A stretch of 64,000 nt of DNA from Chlorohelix sp037138995. Its GTDB lineage: Bacteria > Chloroflexota > Chloroflexia > Chloroheliales > Chloroheliaceae. A program made the position numbers and the translations under genes. Where the stretch lies: positions 186,001-250,000 of the forward strand of contig NZ_JBAXHI010000001.1 in NCBI RefSeq assembly GCF_037138995.1, written 5' to 3'. Numbering within the stretch: position 1 is the first letter of the stretch; every line of letters begins with the position of its first letter. This document shows, one piece after another, positions 32,989 to 41,605 of the stretch. The notes under the pieces are model-generated. The model was not told the origin of the DNA and searched no databases. It was given only the letters and a program-made list of their open reading frames with translations.

Positions 32989-33293
32989 TGTGGATAACTA
33001 GCGATTTATTCACATTGCTTAGTGACTAACGTGTATAAATAGGGTTTTAGGCATTACTTTTCCACCATGGTCACTCCTCCTCCACATGCGGTTATGCACA
33101 CATGGTGAAAAGTGCTTCAAAACCTCCCAAAATTACACACAATTTATACACTTTAAAACTCATATTTTTGCACTTTTCATGCACTGCTTTTCCACAAAAT
33201 TATAACTTTTTCTGAGCTTTTTCCACACCAAAATAACAAATTCTCCACATGGGAATTGCAATTTATCCACATTTTGTGTAAAGCTGTGTATAA
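32989..33293. other. oriC: DnaA-box cluster downstream of dnaA (putative oriC, left part)
   Basis: At least eight 9-mers matching or near TTATNCACA: the perfect reverse box TGTGGATAA at 32989-32997, TTATTCACA at 33006, TTATGCACA at 33092, TTATACACT at 33144, TTTTCCACA at 33188 and 33229, perfect TTATCCACA at 33263-33271, and TGTGTATAA at 33285. Flanking sequence is AT-rich, with an almost pure A/T stretch at 32850-32910. With the second cluster upstream of dnaA this looks like a bipartite origin. Confidence 0.8.
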
Positions 33294-33315
33294 CCTAGAA
33301 TCACTGTATCGAGGA

Positions 33316-33343
33316 AACAAAAAGAGCAGGTTTTTGCCTGCTC
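33316..33343 (-). terminator. terminator of dnaA
   Basis: 7-bp stem GAGCAGG (33324-33330) / CCTGCTC (33337-33343), followed on the minus strand by TTTTTGTTT. It lies 51 bases beyond the dnaA stop codon. Confidence 0.85.
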
Positions 33344-33393
33344 ATGTTTGTCAAAGGGTTTCTGTACTGAGACTGCACCCAGCCCTGCTATGC

Positions 33394-35070
33394 TTAACGC
33401 ATCGCTCCGCCTTCAGAGTAGAGCAACTGGATTATGGTATTAACCTGTTGGCGAAGCTGCTGATTGGTTTCCATTTCGCGCTCAATTTTCTCAATTGCAT
33501 GCATCACAGTAGTGTGGTCACGCCCGCCCAATTCCTGTCCTATTTCAACTAAACTGGTATCGGTTTCCTCACGAGTGATATACATCGAAATCTGGCGCGG
33601 TAAAACTATATCCTGACTCCGGCTGCGCCCCCGCAATTCTTTAATGTCCATATTAAAGAACTGGCTTACCACTTCCACTATTCGCGCCGGTGTCAAAACC
33701 TTCTTACGGGTGTTGTACATGACATCATGTAGGGCTTGCACAGCTAATTCTACCGTTAGGTTTGTCCTATTATGTAGGGCAAAAGCTACCACGCGGGTAA
33801 GCGCTCCTTCAAGTTCGCGAATGTTGCTCTGTATATGCCTAGCAATATGTTCTAGCACTTCTTCTGGAATCGGTATTGCCTTCAAACGTGCCTTATTTCG
33901 CAGAATCGCAAGGCGTGTTTCGTAATCCGGTGGTTGGATGTCCGAAATTAACCCACCCTCAAAACGGCTACGTAAACGATCTTCCAGAATAAGCATCGCT
34001 TTAGGTGGTCTATCAGAACTGATGACAATTTGCTTGTTGGCATCATGCAGGGCGTTAAAAGTGTGGAAAAATTCTTCCTGCGTGCTATCCTTGCCGGCAA
34101 TGAATTGAATATCGTCAATCATCAAAATATCTATATTACGGTAACGATTGCGGAAATCCTCCATACTACGTTCGCGGATAGCGTTAACCATTTCGTTGGT
34201 AAATTTCTCGCTGGAAACATAAAGTACATTTAGGTGAGGGCGTATGCGTAAGGCTTCATGACCGATAGCATGCAAGATATGGGTTTTACCCAGACCCACA
34301 TTTCCGTAAATGAAAAGAGGGTTATAGCTGTGTCCGGGATTTTCAGCAACATGCCGCGCTGCTGCTACTGCCATGCGGTTGTTATTGCCTTCTACGTAAT
34401 CCCCGAAAATATAACGCGGGTTAAGGTTAGCAATCTTGGCTTTTTCACTCAGCTGCGAATCAGAAGTATAACGGTCAGGGAAACTGTAGTGCGGTTCTCC
34501 GGTAACTTCATCAATGTAATCAACCTCTTCTTCGTAAGAAGATTTTTGAAGTAAGCTAGGCGTGTCAAAGCTATTTTGAGCAGTAGCATTGTAGTTTTGA
34601 GGTTGGTTACCGTTCAAACCATTTGATCTATAATTAGCATTTTGTGCAAATCTCTGATTATTATACTCTTTTGCAGGTTTATTATAGTTATAACCGTTGC
34701 TAGGGGAAGCATTAGCCGAAGCAATCGTTTCTTCTTGATGTTCCTGTTCAAAAAATCTGGTTTGGGCGGGTTGTTCGACTATGAAATGAATTTCAAGAGG
34801 TTCGCCAATTACACTGGACAACGCTCTTTGAATTGGAAGGCGATAATCCTGCTCAAGTATAGTTTTGGCGAATGAAGAAGGAACACCCAGTATGGCTTCA
34901 CCCTTAACTCTGTCAATTGCTACGAGGTTAATAATACGAACCCATGAGTCAAAAGCTCTGCTGGGTAGGGTAAGACTCAATTCGTGTAAAGCGGCTTGCC
35001 AGACCTGTTTTAGCTCTAGTGTACGATTCTGCCGAGCCTGTTTATTTTGGGAAGGTTCGTTTTCCGTCAT
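33394..35070 (-). CDS. dnaA: chromosomal replication initiator protein DnaA
   Basis: A 558-residue DnaA. Domain I (about 15-95) has LKQVWQAALHELSLTLPSRAFDSWV. Domain II (about 110-220) is a long Asn/Tyr/Gln-rich disordered linker, which makes the protein about 90 residues longer than the E. coli form. AAA domain III has NPRYIFGDYVEGNNNRMA, Walker A GNVGLGKTHILHA, Walker B LMIDDIQFI, and RFEGGLISDIQPPDYETR. Domain IV ends with the DnaA-box-binding signature REETDTSLVEIGQELGGRDHTTVMHA. It binds the clusters on both sides, which include possible autoregulatory boxes in its promoter. dnaN does not follow it, unlike in most bacteria. Confidence 0.98.
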   Translation of the reverse strand: MTENEPSQNKQARQNRTLELKQVWQAALHELSLTLPSRAFDSWVRIINLVAIDRVKGEAILGVPSSFAKTILEQDYRLPIQRALSSVIGEPLEIHFIVEQPAQTRFFEQEHQEETIASANASPSNGYNYNKPAKEYNNQRFAQNANYRSNGLNGNQPQNYNATAQNSFDTPSLLQKSSYEEEVDYIDEVTGEPHYSFPDRYTSDSQLSEKAKIANLNPRYIFGDYVEGNNNRMAVAAARHVAENPGHSYNPLFIYGNVGLGKTHILHAIGHEALRIRPHLNVLYVSSEKFTNEMVNAIRERSMEDFRNRYRNIDILMIDDIQFIAGKDSTQEEFFHTFNALHDANKQIVISSDRPPKAMLILEDRLRSRFEGGLISDIQPPDYETRLAILRNKARLKAIPIPEEVLEHIARHIQSNIRELEGALTRVVAFALHNRTNLTVELAVQALHDVMYNTRKKVLTPARIVEVVSQFFNMDIKELRGRSRSQDIVLPRQISMYITREETDTSLVEIGQELGGRDHTTVMHAIEKIEREMETNQQLRQQVNTIIQLLYSEGGAMR

Positions 35071-35900
35071 ATCGAAAACTCTCCAAATTTATAAATTTTT
35101 TACAGGTTTGCTGACCTGCCAACTACTGCGTGCTGTTAACTCTAACCCCTAAAACTGCAATCTCAATTTTCAGACAAAACTAAGCGCAACAGCAACCTTA
35201 GGCTTCTGTAAATGGACGATCCGGTTAATAGCACCTACACTAACCCAGAGAGTTGAGTTTTATAAATGAGATGTTCAGAAAGGGCTGGGATAAATTTATT
35301 ATCGCCGGAGACACAATCGAACTATCTGTTCTTAAAGGGGTCTGTCCCTATATCCTCTAAATTGCTCACTAGATGGCTTGAATCATAACAATAATTACCT
35401 AACATGGCAAGCATGAAATTTCCCATTTCGTATAAGCATTATTTATATATTTAACTCATATTTAGCTTTTTGCAGCCTTAATTATCCACCATGAATCCAG
35501 ATTTTGTGAATATAAGTTATGCACTTATCCACATAAAATGTGTATATCTACATTATTTCTTTATAACGCTATCAAAAAACCCTCAATATTCTGCAAAATA
35601 TAACACTGGTTTAAATTTATACACCATTTTCCACAATTTGTGGAATAAAATGGGTAATGCTAACTTATCCCCATATATCCACATTTTGTGGAGTCATACT
35701 GGTAAATTATCCATTATGTAGGATATTTACCGCCTATCTATGCTTTTTAATCCACAATTGTCCACATTATGTTGAAAAACTCTTAGAAGCATAAAAAATA
35801 TTTAATAACTAGCAAGTATTTAATAAGTGGACAATTGTGTGGATTACATGTGGAAAAGTGCCGGAAGTTTTCCACACGAAAATTTGCATGCAATAAATAT
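35071..35900. other. right origin-flanking intergenic region
   Basis: 830 bases without a credible gene. 35071-35480 is the dnaA leader and promoter region; GGAGAG lies before ATG 35070, but no convincing -35/-10 pair was found. 35482-35876 is the dense DnaA-box cluster. AT-rich stretches at 35430-35465 and 35790-35830 are candidates for unwinding. The ORF at 35491-35721 is a shadow of box repeats and has no ribosome-binding site. Confidence 0.65.
35482..35876. other. oriC: DnaA-box cluster upstream of dnaA (putative oriC, right part)
   Basis: About ten boxes in 395 bases: TTATCCACC 35482, TTATGCACT 35517, perfect TTATCCACA 35525-35533, TTATACACC 35617, TTTTCCACA 35627, ATATCCACA 35675, TTGTCCACA 35758, TGTGGATTA 35838, TGTGGAAAA 35849 and TTTTCCACA 35868. 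Most read forward on the plus strand; the 35838 and 35849 boxes are inverted. The stretch 35786-35825 between them is nearly all A/T and is the best duplex-unwinding candidate. Confidence 0.85.
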
Positions 35901-37835
35901 TTATTTATGCTGTTTTGTTACTACTGTTTTTTTCTGCGAAAATAGCTTTATCTTACCTTTGTAAAAGACAAACCATTCCAGCATTAACAAGATTAATGCT
36001 ATGAGCGCCAGCGGCTGCCAAGCTCCATGTTCGGTTTTTACCTTTACATTATTTTGCGCTCCGAAATTTGTACCCTGTAAACCCAAATCATCCAACGGTT
36101 TGATGTTGCTTACGGTAGCGCTGAAGAGATTTACCACAAAAGATTCATTTACAATGCGCGGGCGTGTTGTGGCGTTTCCGCCATTATCAAGCTGTCGTGC
36201 TACCTGATAAACGCCTGTCTGAGAGGTATCGGTAAAGGAAGCCACATTGTTAATAACTTTCAGGGTTTGTGCGCCGCTGCCCGGCGGTGTAACGCTTATT
36301 TGCTCGTTGCTGCTGCCTACCACAAAACTAACAGGTTCTCCCGGCGATGCTTCCGAGATTGCATCTATCGCGCCTTGCGGTTGAATCCACCCTAACGTAT
36401 TGACCATTAAAATAGGCCACGAGACGTTTAAAGCCAGATTGCTGTTGTGTAGGTTGAAGGATAGCGCTGCAATACGTTGCCCCTGTCTCTCACCCGCAAT
36501 TATCAAAGGAGTTCCATCACCCGCCGCTGCTACTACATGCGCCCAACTCGGCATCTCGAATTGTTGCGCTTCGGCAATTTCGATTGAACTTAGGTCGGTA
36601 TAGCGTAAGATTGGGTCGTTTTGTTCCAACCGCCCCACTATAGGTTCTTTGCTGCTTCCTGTTATAGGCAAGCTAGGCGAGTTGTTGGGTCCTATAAGCC
36701 ATACTCCTGCGCCGGACGGTAATTGATTAGGGGCAAATTCATCAAATATAAAAACGTTGTAGTCGGATTTATTATTTAGAGCCTCATACTCAGTTGGGTC
36801 AATTTTTGAGACTTTATAATTGGGCATGCGTGTCAGCAACGTACTGAGAAAGCTGTTTCCCGTAGTTACCAGCAATATTTTCTGGGGGTCTCCTGCGTTA
36901 CGTACCGTCCATGCCTGATTATCAACCTCAAGAAAATCCTGTGTTCCGCCTACGGGCTTGATGAAAGCGTTTACCACTCTTGTTGTAGAGGGCAAATTGG
37001 TTAATGTAAGTTCAAACTTGTCGTTTGCTCCAATAGCTACCTCGCGAGTATTAAACACCTTGCCTTCTACCGTTACCTGTAAAATAACTTTAGCAGGTTT
37101 TTCTGCGTAGTTACTTAGTCTTACAAATAATTGAGGAGCTACACCCGATTCACGCAATCTCAAACCTGTAATTGCTTGGTTGCTATCACTTTCTCCAATT
37201 TTGATATAACGTACTTTGGCGCGTAGCGGTGGCAAGATTTCTGCGCGGGTAAAACTGCCATTGCTGACCACAATAACAGTAGCGCCGGGGGTGCGGTCTG
37301 CATTGTTGGCAACCAGTGTAATTGCGCCTTTAGCGTTAATAGCTTCGTTGGTGACTTTGGCTTTATCCAGCGCATTTCTCAATTCGGCTTTGTTACTTGA
37401 AGCGGTAGCAACTACTTCGGGGAAACTTCGTATCAACACCAGAGTCATCCTGTCGTTGTTGCCCATCTGGTCAATAAGGTTTATAACTTCTTGCTTGGCT
37501 TTGGAGAAGCGGTTGGGCGCAACATCAGTAGCTTGCATAGTTGCGCTGCTATCCAGCAACACAATAATATTACCGGAGGCGGTTGCCTGACTTTCAAAAA
37601 ATGGCTGGCTCAACACCACCGTCATTATCAACAATAAAAGCAATTGCAAAAACATCAGCCAGTTTTTTTGAAGTTTTTGCCATGGCGCGTTAGCTTGGCG
37701 GTCTTGTAAAACTTTGCGCCATAGTAAATTGCTGCTTACCGTCATTTCTTCGCGCCGCAGTTTTAGCAGGTAAAAGAGGATAATCGGAATCGCCAATAGT
37801 AGAAACAATAAGCCTAGAGGAAACAAAAACCCCAT
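35901..37835 (-). CDS. BatA/vWA-domain membrane protein
   Basis: A 644-residue protein. Two N-terminal membrane helices flank a basic segment (LGLLFLLLAIPIILFYLLKLRREE and LMFLQLLLLLIMTVVLSQPFF), the aerotolerance BatA N-terminal module. A von Willebrand A domain follows (about 90-250), with a MIDAS-like DSSATM and VVSNGS; the classic DxSxS is only partly kept. Residues 260-540 are extracytoplasmic beta-rich domains, and a final helix (WQPLALIALILLMLEWFVFY) leads to a basic tail. It is last in the MoxR operon. Such proteins are thought to be remodelled by MoxR AAA ATPases. AGAGG lies seven bases before ATG 37835. Confidence 0.85.
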   Translation of the reverse strand: MGFLFPLGLLFLLLAIPIILFYLLKLRREEMTVSSNLLWRKVLQDRQANAPWQKLQKNWLMFLQLLLLLIMTVVLSQPFFESQATASGNIIVLLDSSATMQATDVAPNRFSKAKQEVINLIDQMGNNDRMTLVLIRSFPEVVATASSNKAELRNALDKAKVTNEAINAKGAITLVANNADRTPGATVIVVSNGSFTRAEILPPLRAKVRYIKIGESDSNQAITGLRLRESGVAPQLFVRLSNYAEKPAKVILQVTVEGKVFNTREVAIGANDKFELTLTNLPSTTRVVNAFIKPVGGTQDFLEVDNQAWTVRNAGDPQKILLVTTGNSFLSTLLTRMPNYKVSKIDPTEYEALNNKSDYNVFIFDEFAPNQLPSGAGVWLIGPNNSPSLPITGSSKEPIVGRLEQNDPILRYTDLSSIEIAEAQQFEMPSWAHVVAAAGDGTPLIIAGERQGQRIAALSFNLHNSNLALNVSWPILMVNTLGWIQPQGAIDAISEASPGEPVSFVVGSSNEQISVTPPGSGAQTLKVINNVASFTDTSQTGVYQVARQLDNGGNATTRPRIVNESFVVNLFSATVSNIKPLDDLGLQGTNFGAQNNVKVKTEHGAWQPLALIALILLMLEWFVFYKGKIKLFSQKKTVVTKQHK

Positions 37836-37847
37836 AACGCAACCTCT

Positions 37848-38780
37848 CTAAGCCACCAAGCCACGCTGTCTCATATAGTGCAAAACTAAAACATCGAACG
37901 GCACAGTTGTATCCACTTGGATATAGTTAATAGCTCGGCGCTGGCAAAAATCTATAATCTCGCGTTGCCACAGATTAAATTCTTGGCGGTACATTTCCAA
38001 AGCCTTGCTATCTATACTTACTTCCTGAACTTCGCCTGTTTCAATATCCACCAATTTCAAATCGCCACGCAAGACCGGGTTTATTTCGTCAGGAGAAAGC
38101 ACATTTATCACATTAACTTCAAAACCAGCGTTTTGTAGCGCACGCAAACCTTCAAAACACCCGTTCGGTGTAAGCAAATCCGAAATCAGAAATACCAATC
38201 CGCCATAGCGAATCTGGGAGGCGTAATTTCGTAGCGATGTATTCAAATTTTCCACTCCACCCGCTTGTAGCTTTTCTACAAAGCGAATCATGCGTACAGT
38301 CTGATTTTTACCACGAATTATGGGCATACGTAGCTCATTGCTATTGCCCACCGCGCTTAAACCCGAAATAGTAACGCGATCCATCGCTGCCAGACCCATG
38401 TAGCTAATAGCAGCGGCTACTCTTTTGGCATACCATAGCTTGTTATAAGCCGGATTCGCTCCGCCCTCACCCTCTAACAGTTCGCTATCGGGACCGCTCC
38501 AATCCATTGAACGGCTACAATCCAGCAATATGTGTACGGTCAATTCTTCTTCTTCCTCGAATAGTTTGATGAAAACCTTTTCAAGGCGTGCGTAAATATT
38601 CCAGTCCACTTGGCGCAGGTCATCCCCGTGTGTATAATTGCGGTAATCGGCAAACTCTACCGAAGTACCGCGTTTAACGCTTCGCCTTGCGCCTTTCAGG
38701 CTACCCATACGCATGCGTTTGCTGACCAACACGAGGCGATCTATTTTTCTCAAGAAATCCTCATCTAGCAAACTTGGCAT
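37848..38780 (-). CDS. DUF58 domain protein (vWA-like, MoxR partner)
   Basis: A 310-residue soluble protein. The DUF58 signature is EFADYRNYTHGDDLRQVDWNIYAR (about 45-68), followed by a vWA-like core with LLDCSRSMDW (D-x-S-x-S MIDAS intact) and VFLISDLL. Proteins of this family occur almost always beside MoxR AAA ATPases and BatA-type proteins, as here. ATG 38780 has GGGGAG 10 bases upstream; the ATG at 38789 sits directly on it. It ends 12 bases before the BatA-like start, so cotranscription is certain in practice. Confidence 0.9.
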   Translation of the reverse strand: MPSLLDEDFLRKIDRLVLVSKRMRMGSLKGARRSVKRGTSVEFADYRNYTHGDDLRQVDWNIYARLEKVFIKLFEEEEELTVHILLDCSRSMDWSGPDSELLEGEGGANPAYNKLWYAKRVAAAISYMGLAAMDRVTISGLSAVGNSNELRMPIIRGKNQTVRMIRFVEKLQAGGVENLNTSLRNYASQIRYGGLVFLISDLLTPNGCFEGLRALQNAGFEVNVINVLSPDEINPVLRGDLKLVDIETGEVQEVSIDSKALEMYRQEFNLWQREIIDFCQRRAINYIQVDTTVPFDVLVLHYMRQRGLVA

Positions 38781-38808
38781 AAATTTCATTCTCCCCTAGC
38801 CTGAGAGC

Positions 38809-40374
38809 TTAAGAATCCTTATTAGCCAGCGATTTTTGCAGATAACTCACTCCAGCCCCAAGTTGCGGGTCACGTCCCATCGCAAGGTCTTCTACCGTCA
38901 AATCCACCTTTATTTCCGGCTCAATACCCAAACCGTTCAACTTTTCGCCGCCCTTTGACTCATACTCCCGGATAGTAACGCTAATCGAAGTGCCATCGCC
39001 CAGTTGAAATTCTTGGGTGTACCCAAGCGCCCCGGCTGAACGTGTCCCAATCAACGAGCCTAGTTTGTAATCGCGCATAGTGAGCGCAAAAATTTCGCTG
39101 GCAGAGGCGCTACCATCGTCTATCAAAACTGCTATTGGCAGCAATGGGCTGAAAGCCTTGCCCTTGTTGTTGCCCGTTGTCCCTCCATTGCTGACTCTCA
39201 CCTCGCTCCGGTTTGTACGGTCATAGTCGTAACCTATCACTTGACCGTTTTCCAGAAATCTCCCCGCCAATTGGTCGAAATTGATACCGCCGGGATTGCC
39301 CCGCACATCAATTATCCATGCTACCGCGCCTTTTGCGTATAAATCGCGCATCGCTTGGTCTGTTTCGTCGGCAACATTTTTAAAAAAGTCGCGAATGGCA
39401 ATATAGCCGATATTTGCATTTACCATGCGGTATTCCACTGTCGGCATGTTATAACGTGCTTTTACCACGTTAATAAAGAGCAAATTAGATTCGCCTATTC
39501 GCTGTATCGTAAATTTGTGATTTTCATTTTCTTTAGCATCTCGCACAATTTGCCAATTTTTGGTAGAAAGCATTACATCGTCATACGCTGCAATCTGGTC
39601 ACCGGCACGCAATCCGATTTTACCGGCGGGCGCAGTCGGGATTACTCGCGAAATATAAACCTTATCGTTATAGAATACTGGCACAATCCCGAAACCGATT
39701 TGGCTATTGTCGCCTGCAAAAAGGTTTTGGCGATTTTGCGTGGCGGTTTTGTTCATAAAATAGGTATGCTCATCGCCTACCGCATAAGCCATTTCAATTA
39801 TCAGGCGGTGCGCCAAATCCCCTTTAGGGTATTGCCAGCCTTTGGCAATAAGAACATCCAGCGCATTGTTATAAGTTTCACTGAATTTGTTCCAGCTTTG
39901 TTCCGGCGTACCGGAGAAAGCAGGAATGTTAATCTCTATGCCTGTAATACTTCTCAATTCCTTTAGAGTTACCGTCAGAATTGCGCTGTTATCAGGTTCT
40001 TTAAAAAGGTGTTGGTTGATATTGTCATAAGCTTTTTTAAGCAAGCCAAGCTCATAATTTTTATCTATAGGCTCTGGCGTACCGCTTAAAGTGGGAGTAA
40101 CAATGACCGGATGTGTGGGGGACGGTTTGGGTGTAGGGATTGACACCGGAGTTACGGTAGGTTGCTCTGAGGAGACTTTAACCGGAGTTGAAACATTGTC
40201 GGAACTTACAATAACGCCTCCGTTGTGGTCAACTTCAATTGAAGGCAAAGCCACCACACCCTGACCCGGTTTATTTGCAATCCCGTTATTTGAGGAGCAA
40301 GCTATCAACAGCGCTGCTAACAGTACCGCTATCAGCAACAATTCTAGTTTTCTGAAAAGATTCGATTTTGGCAT
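38809..40374 (-). CDS. exported lipoprotein S41 family (Ctp/Tsp-like) peptidase
   Basis: A 521-residue protein with a lipoprotein signal (LLIAVLLAALLIACSS; lipobox LIAC), a Ser/Thr/Pro linker, a helical N domain, a PDZ domain (about 205-285: QIGFGIVPVFYNDKVYISRVIPTAPAGKIGLRAGDQI) and the S41 core with VAWIDVRGNPGG and DDGSASASEIFALTMRDY carrying the nucleophile Ser. The Lys of the Ser/Lys dyad in CtpA (G-K-G) is not in the usual place; here the stretch is TRSAGALGY, as in tricorn-like S41 members. The start ATG 40374 is chosen for the short n-region; the frame opens at 40410. It sits inside a MoxR/DUF58 operon, which is unusual. Confidence 0.85.
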   Translation of the reverse strand: MPKSNLFRKLELLLIAVLLAALLIACSSNNGIANKPGQGVVALPSIEVDHNGGVIVSSDNVSTPVKVSSEQPTVTPVSIPTPKPSPTHPVIVTPTLSGTPEPIDKNYELGLLKKAYDNINQHLFKEPDNSAILTVTLKELRSITGIEINIPAFSGTPEQSWNKFSETYNNALDVLIAKGWQYPKGDLAHRLIIEMAYAVGDEHTYFMNKTATQNRQNLFAGDNSQIGFGIVPVFYNDKVYISRVIPTAPAGKIGLRAGDQIAAYDDVMLSTKNWQIVRDAKENENHKFTIQRIGESNLLFINVVKARYNMPTVEYRMVNANIGYIAIRDFFKNVADETDQAMRDLYAKGAVAWIIDVRGNPGGINFDQLAGRFLENGQVIGYDYDRTNRSEVRVSNGGTTGNNKGKAFSPLLPIAVLIDDGSASASEIFALTMRDYKLGSLIGTRSAGALGYTQEFQLGDGTSISVTIREYESKGGEKLNGLGIEPEIKVDLTVEDLAMGRDPQLGAGVSYLQKSLANKDS

Positions 40375-40565
40375 AAAATTATTAGGGTGTGAAATTGAAT
40401 ATAAACGCATTAGGTGTGTATAAACCTGTATTGCGGTAATATACCGAGGAGCGAAGGCTTATTCTCCACAATCAGGGCGGCACATAGCCTGAACAAATTT
40501 TACTCTTTTTTGTCTTAAAAGAGTCTGATAAACTGTAAAACTAATGTAAAAAATCAACGCCCCGC

Positions 40566-41573
40566 TTACTTGCTCCTTTTATCTTCCGGCACTGTTTTGA
40601 GAATTTCGTCAATAACCTTGTCTGCATCAATACCTTCTGCCTCGCCTTCAAAGTTAAGAATAAGGCGATGGCGCAGCGCATAGTGTGCTACTGTGCGAAT
40701 ATCTTCAAAAGCCACGTTAAACCGCCCATCCATAAGCGCCACAATTTTTGAAGACAGCATTATTGCTTGCGCTCCACGCGGACTGGAGCCGAAACGCACA
40801 TATTGCTTTACGAAGGCGGGCGCACTGTCGCTATCCGGGTGGGTTGACAACACAATACGCGCTACATAATTCTGAACGTGAGGGGCGACCGGGATGTGGC
40901 GTGCTAGTTCGCCCATTGCCATAACTTTTTGCCCGTCTGCTATTTTGCTTAGCTTGGGCTTATCGCCTCCGGTGGTGCGTCCTAGAATCTCCATTAACTC
41001 CTCCTCTTTAGGAAAGTCCACCTGCAATTTGAAAAAGAAGCGGTCTAATTGCGCTTCCGGGAGCGGGTAAGTACCTTCCATGTCTATAGGGTTTTGCGTA
41101 GCCAGCACGAAGAATGGACGTTCTACCCGGTAAGTTTGGTTCGATACTGTTACGGTACGTTCTTGCATGGCTTCTAGTAGCGCGGATTGCGTTTTGGGAG
41201 TAGCGCGGTTGATTTCGTCTGCCAACACCAGATTGGCAAAAATTGGACCGGGCTGAAACCGGAATTGCCTACCGCCATGTTGGTCTTCCAGCAATATATT
41301 CGTTCCTACAATATCCGCTGGCATCAGGTCGGGGGTGAACTGGATTCGGCTGAATCGCAGTTCCAGCACTTCCGCCAGAGTACGTACCAGCGCGGTTTTG
41401 CCCAATCCCGGCACGCCTTCCAGCAACACATGCCCGCCTGATATTATACTTACCATTACGTAACGAACAATATCTTTTTGCCCAACGATAATGCGTCCAA
41501 CCTCTTGTTCTATGCGGGTGGTTATTTCGCGGAATTCTTCCGGAGTCATTGTGCCTTGAATCGCAGTCGCCAT
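40566..41573 (-). CDS. MoxR family AAA+ ATPase
   Basis: A 335-residue AAA ATPase. It has EQEVGRIIVGQKDIVRYVMV, Walker A EGVPGLGKTALVRTLAE, the MoxR block RIQFTPDLMPADIVGTNI, Walker B LADEINRATPKTQSALLEAMQER, sensor 1 ATQNPIDMEGTYPLPEAQLDRF, and sensor 2 GSSPRGAQAIML. MoxR proteins act as chaperone-like ATPases on vWA partners, which are the DUF58 and BatA-like proteins downstream. AGGA lies just before ATG 41573. It is separated from the S41 gene by about 190 bases, longer than other gaps in the cluster, so there may be a second promoter there. Confidence 0.95.
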   Translation of the reverse strand: MATAIQGTMTPEEFREITTRIEQEVGRIIVGQKDIVRYVMVSIISGGHVLLEGVPGLGKTALVRTLAEVLELRFSRIQFTPDLMPADIVGTNILLEDQHGGRQFRFQPGPIFANLVLADEINRATPKTQSALLEAMQERTVTVSNQTYRVERPFFVLATQNPIDMEGTYPLPEAQLDRFFFKLQVDFPKEEELMEILGRTTGGDKPKLSKIADGQKVMAMGELARHIPVAPHVQNYVARIVLSTHPDSDSAPAFVKQYVRFGSSPRGAQAIMLSSKIVALMDGRFNVAFEDIRTVAHYALRHRLILNFEGEAEGIDADKVIDEILKTVPEDKRSK

Positions 41574-41605
41574 GTTTCCTCGTATATTAGTTAGCCCACT
41601 ATGCG

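Larger units (their letters stand above)
32759..33393. other. left origin-flanking intergenic region
   Basis: 635 bases without a convincing protein gene. 32840-32910 is extremely AT-rich and could unwind. 32989-33293 is a DnaA-box cluster, and 33316-33343 is the dnaA terminator. A 20-codon reading frame with a strong ribosome-binding site lies at 32922-32984. An ORF from 32789 with one hydrophobic stretch has no ribosome-binding site and is not called. Confidence 0.6.

Noticed and set aside
35491..35721. 76-codon ORF inside the DnaA-box cluster
   Set aside because: No ribosome-binding site; its residues come from repeated TTATCCACA-like boxes.
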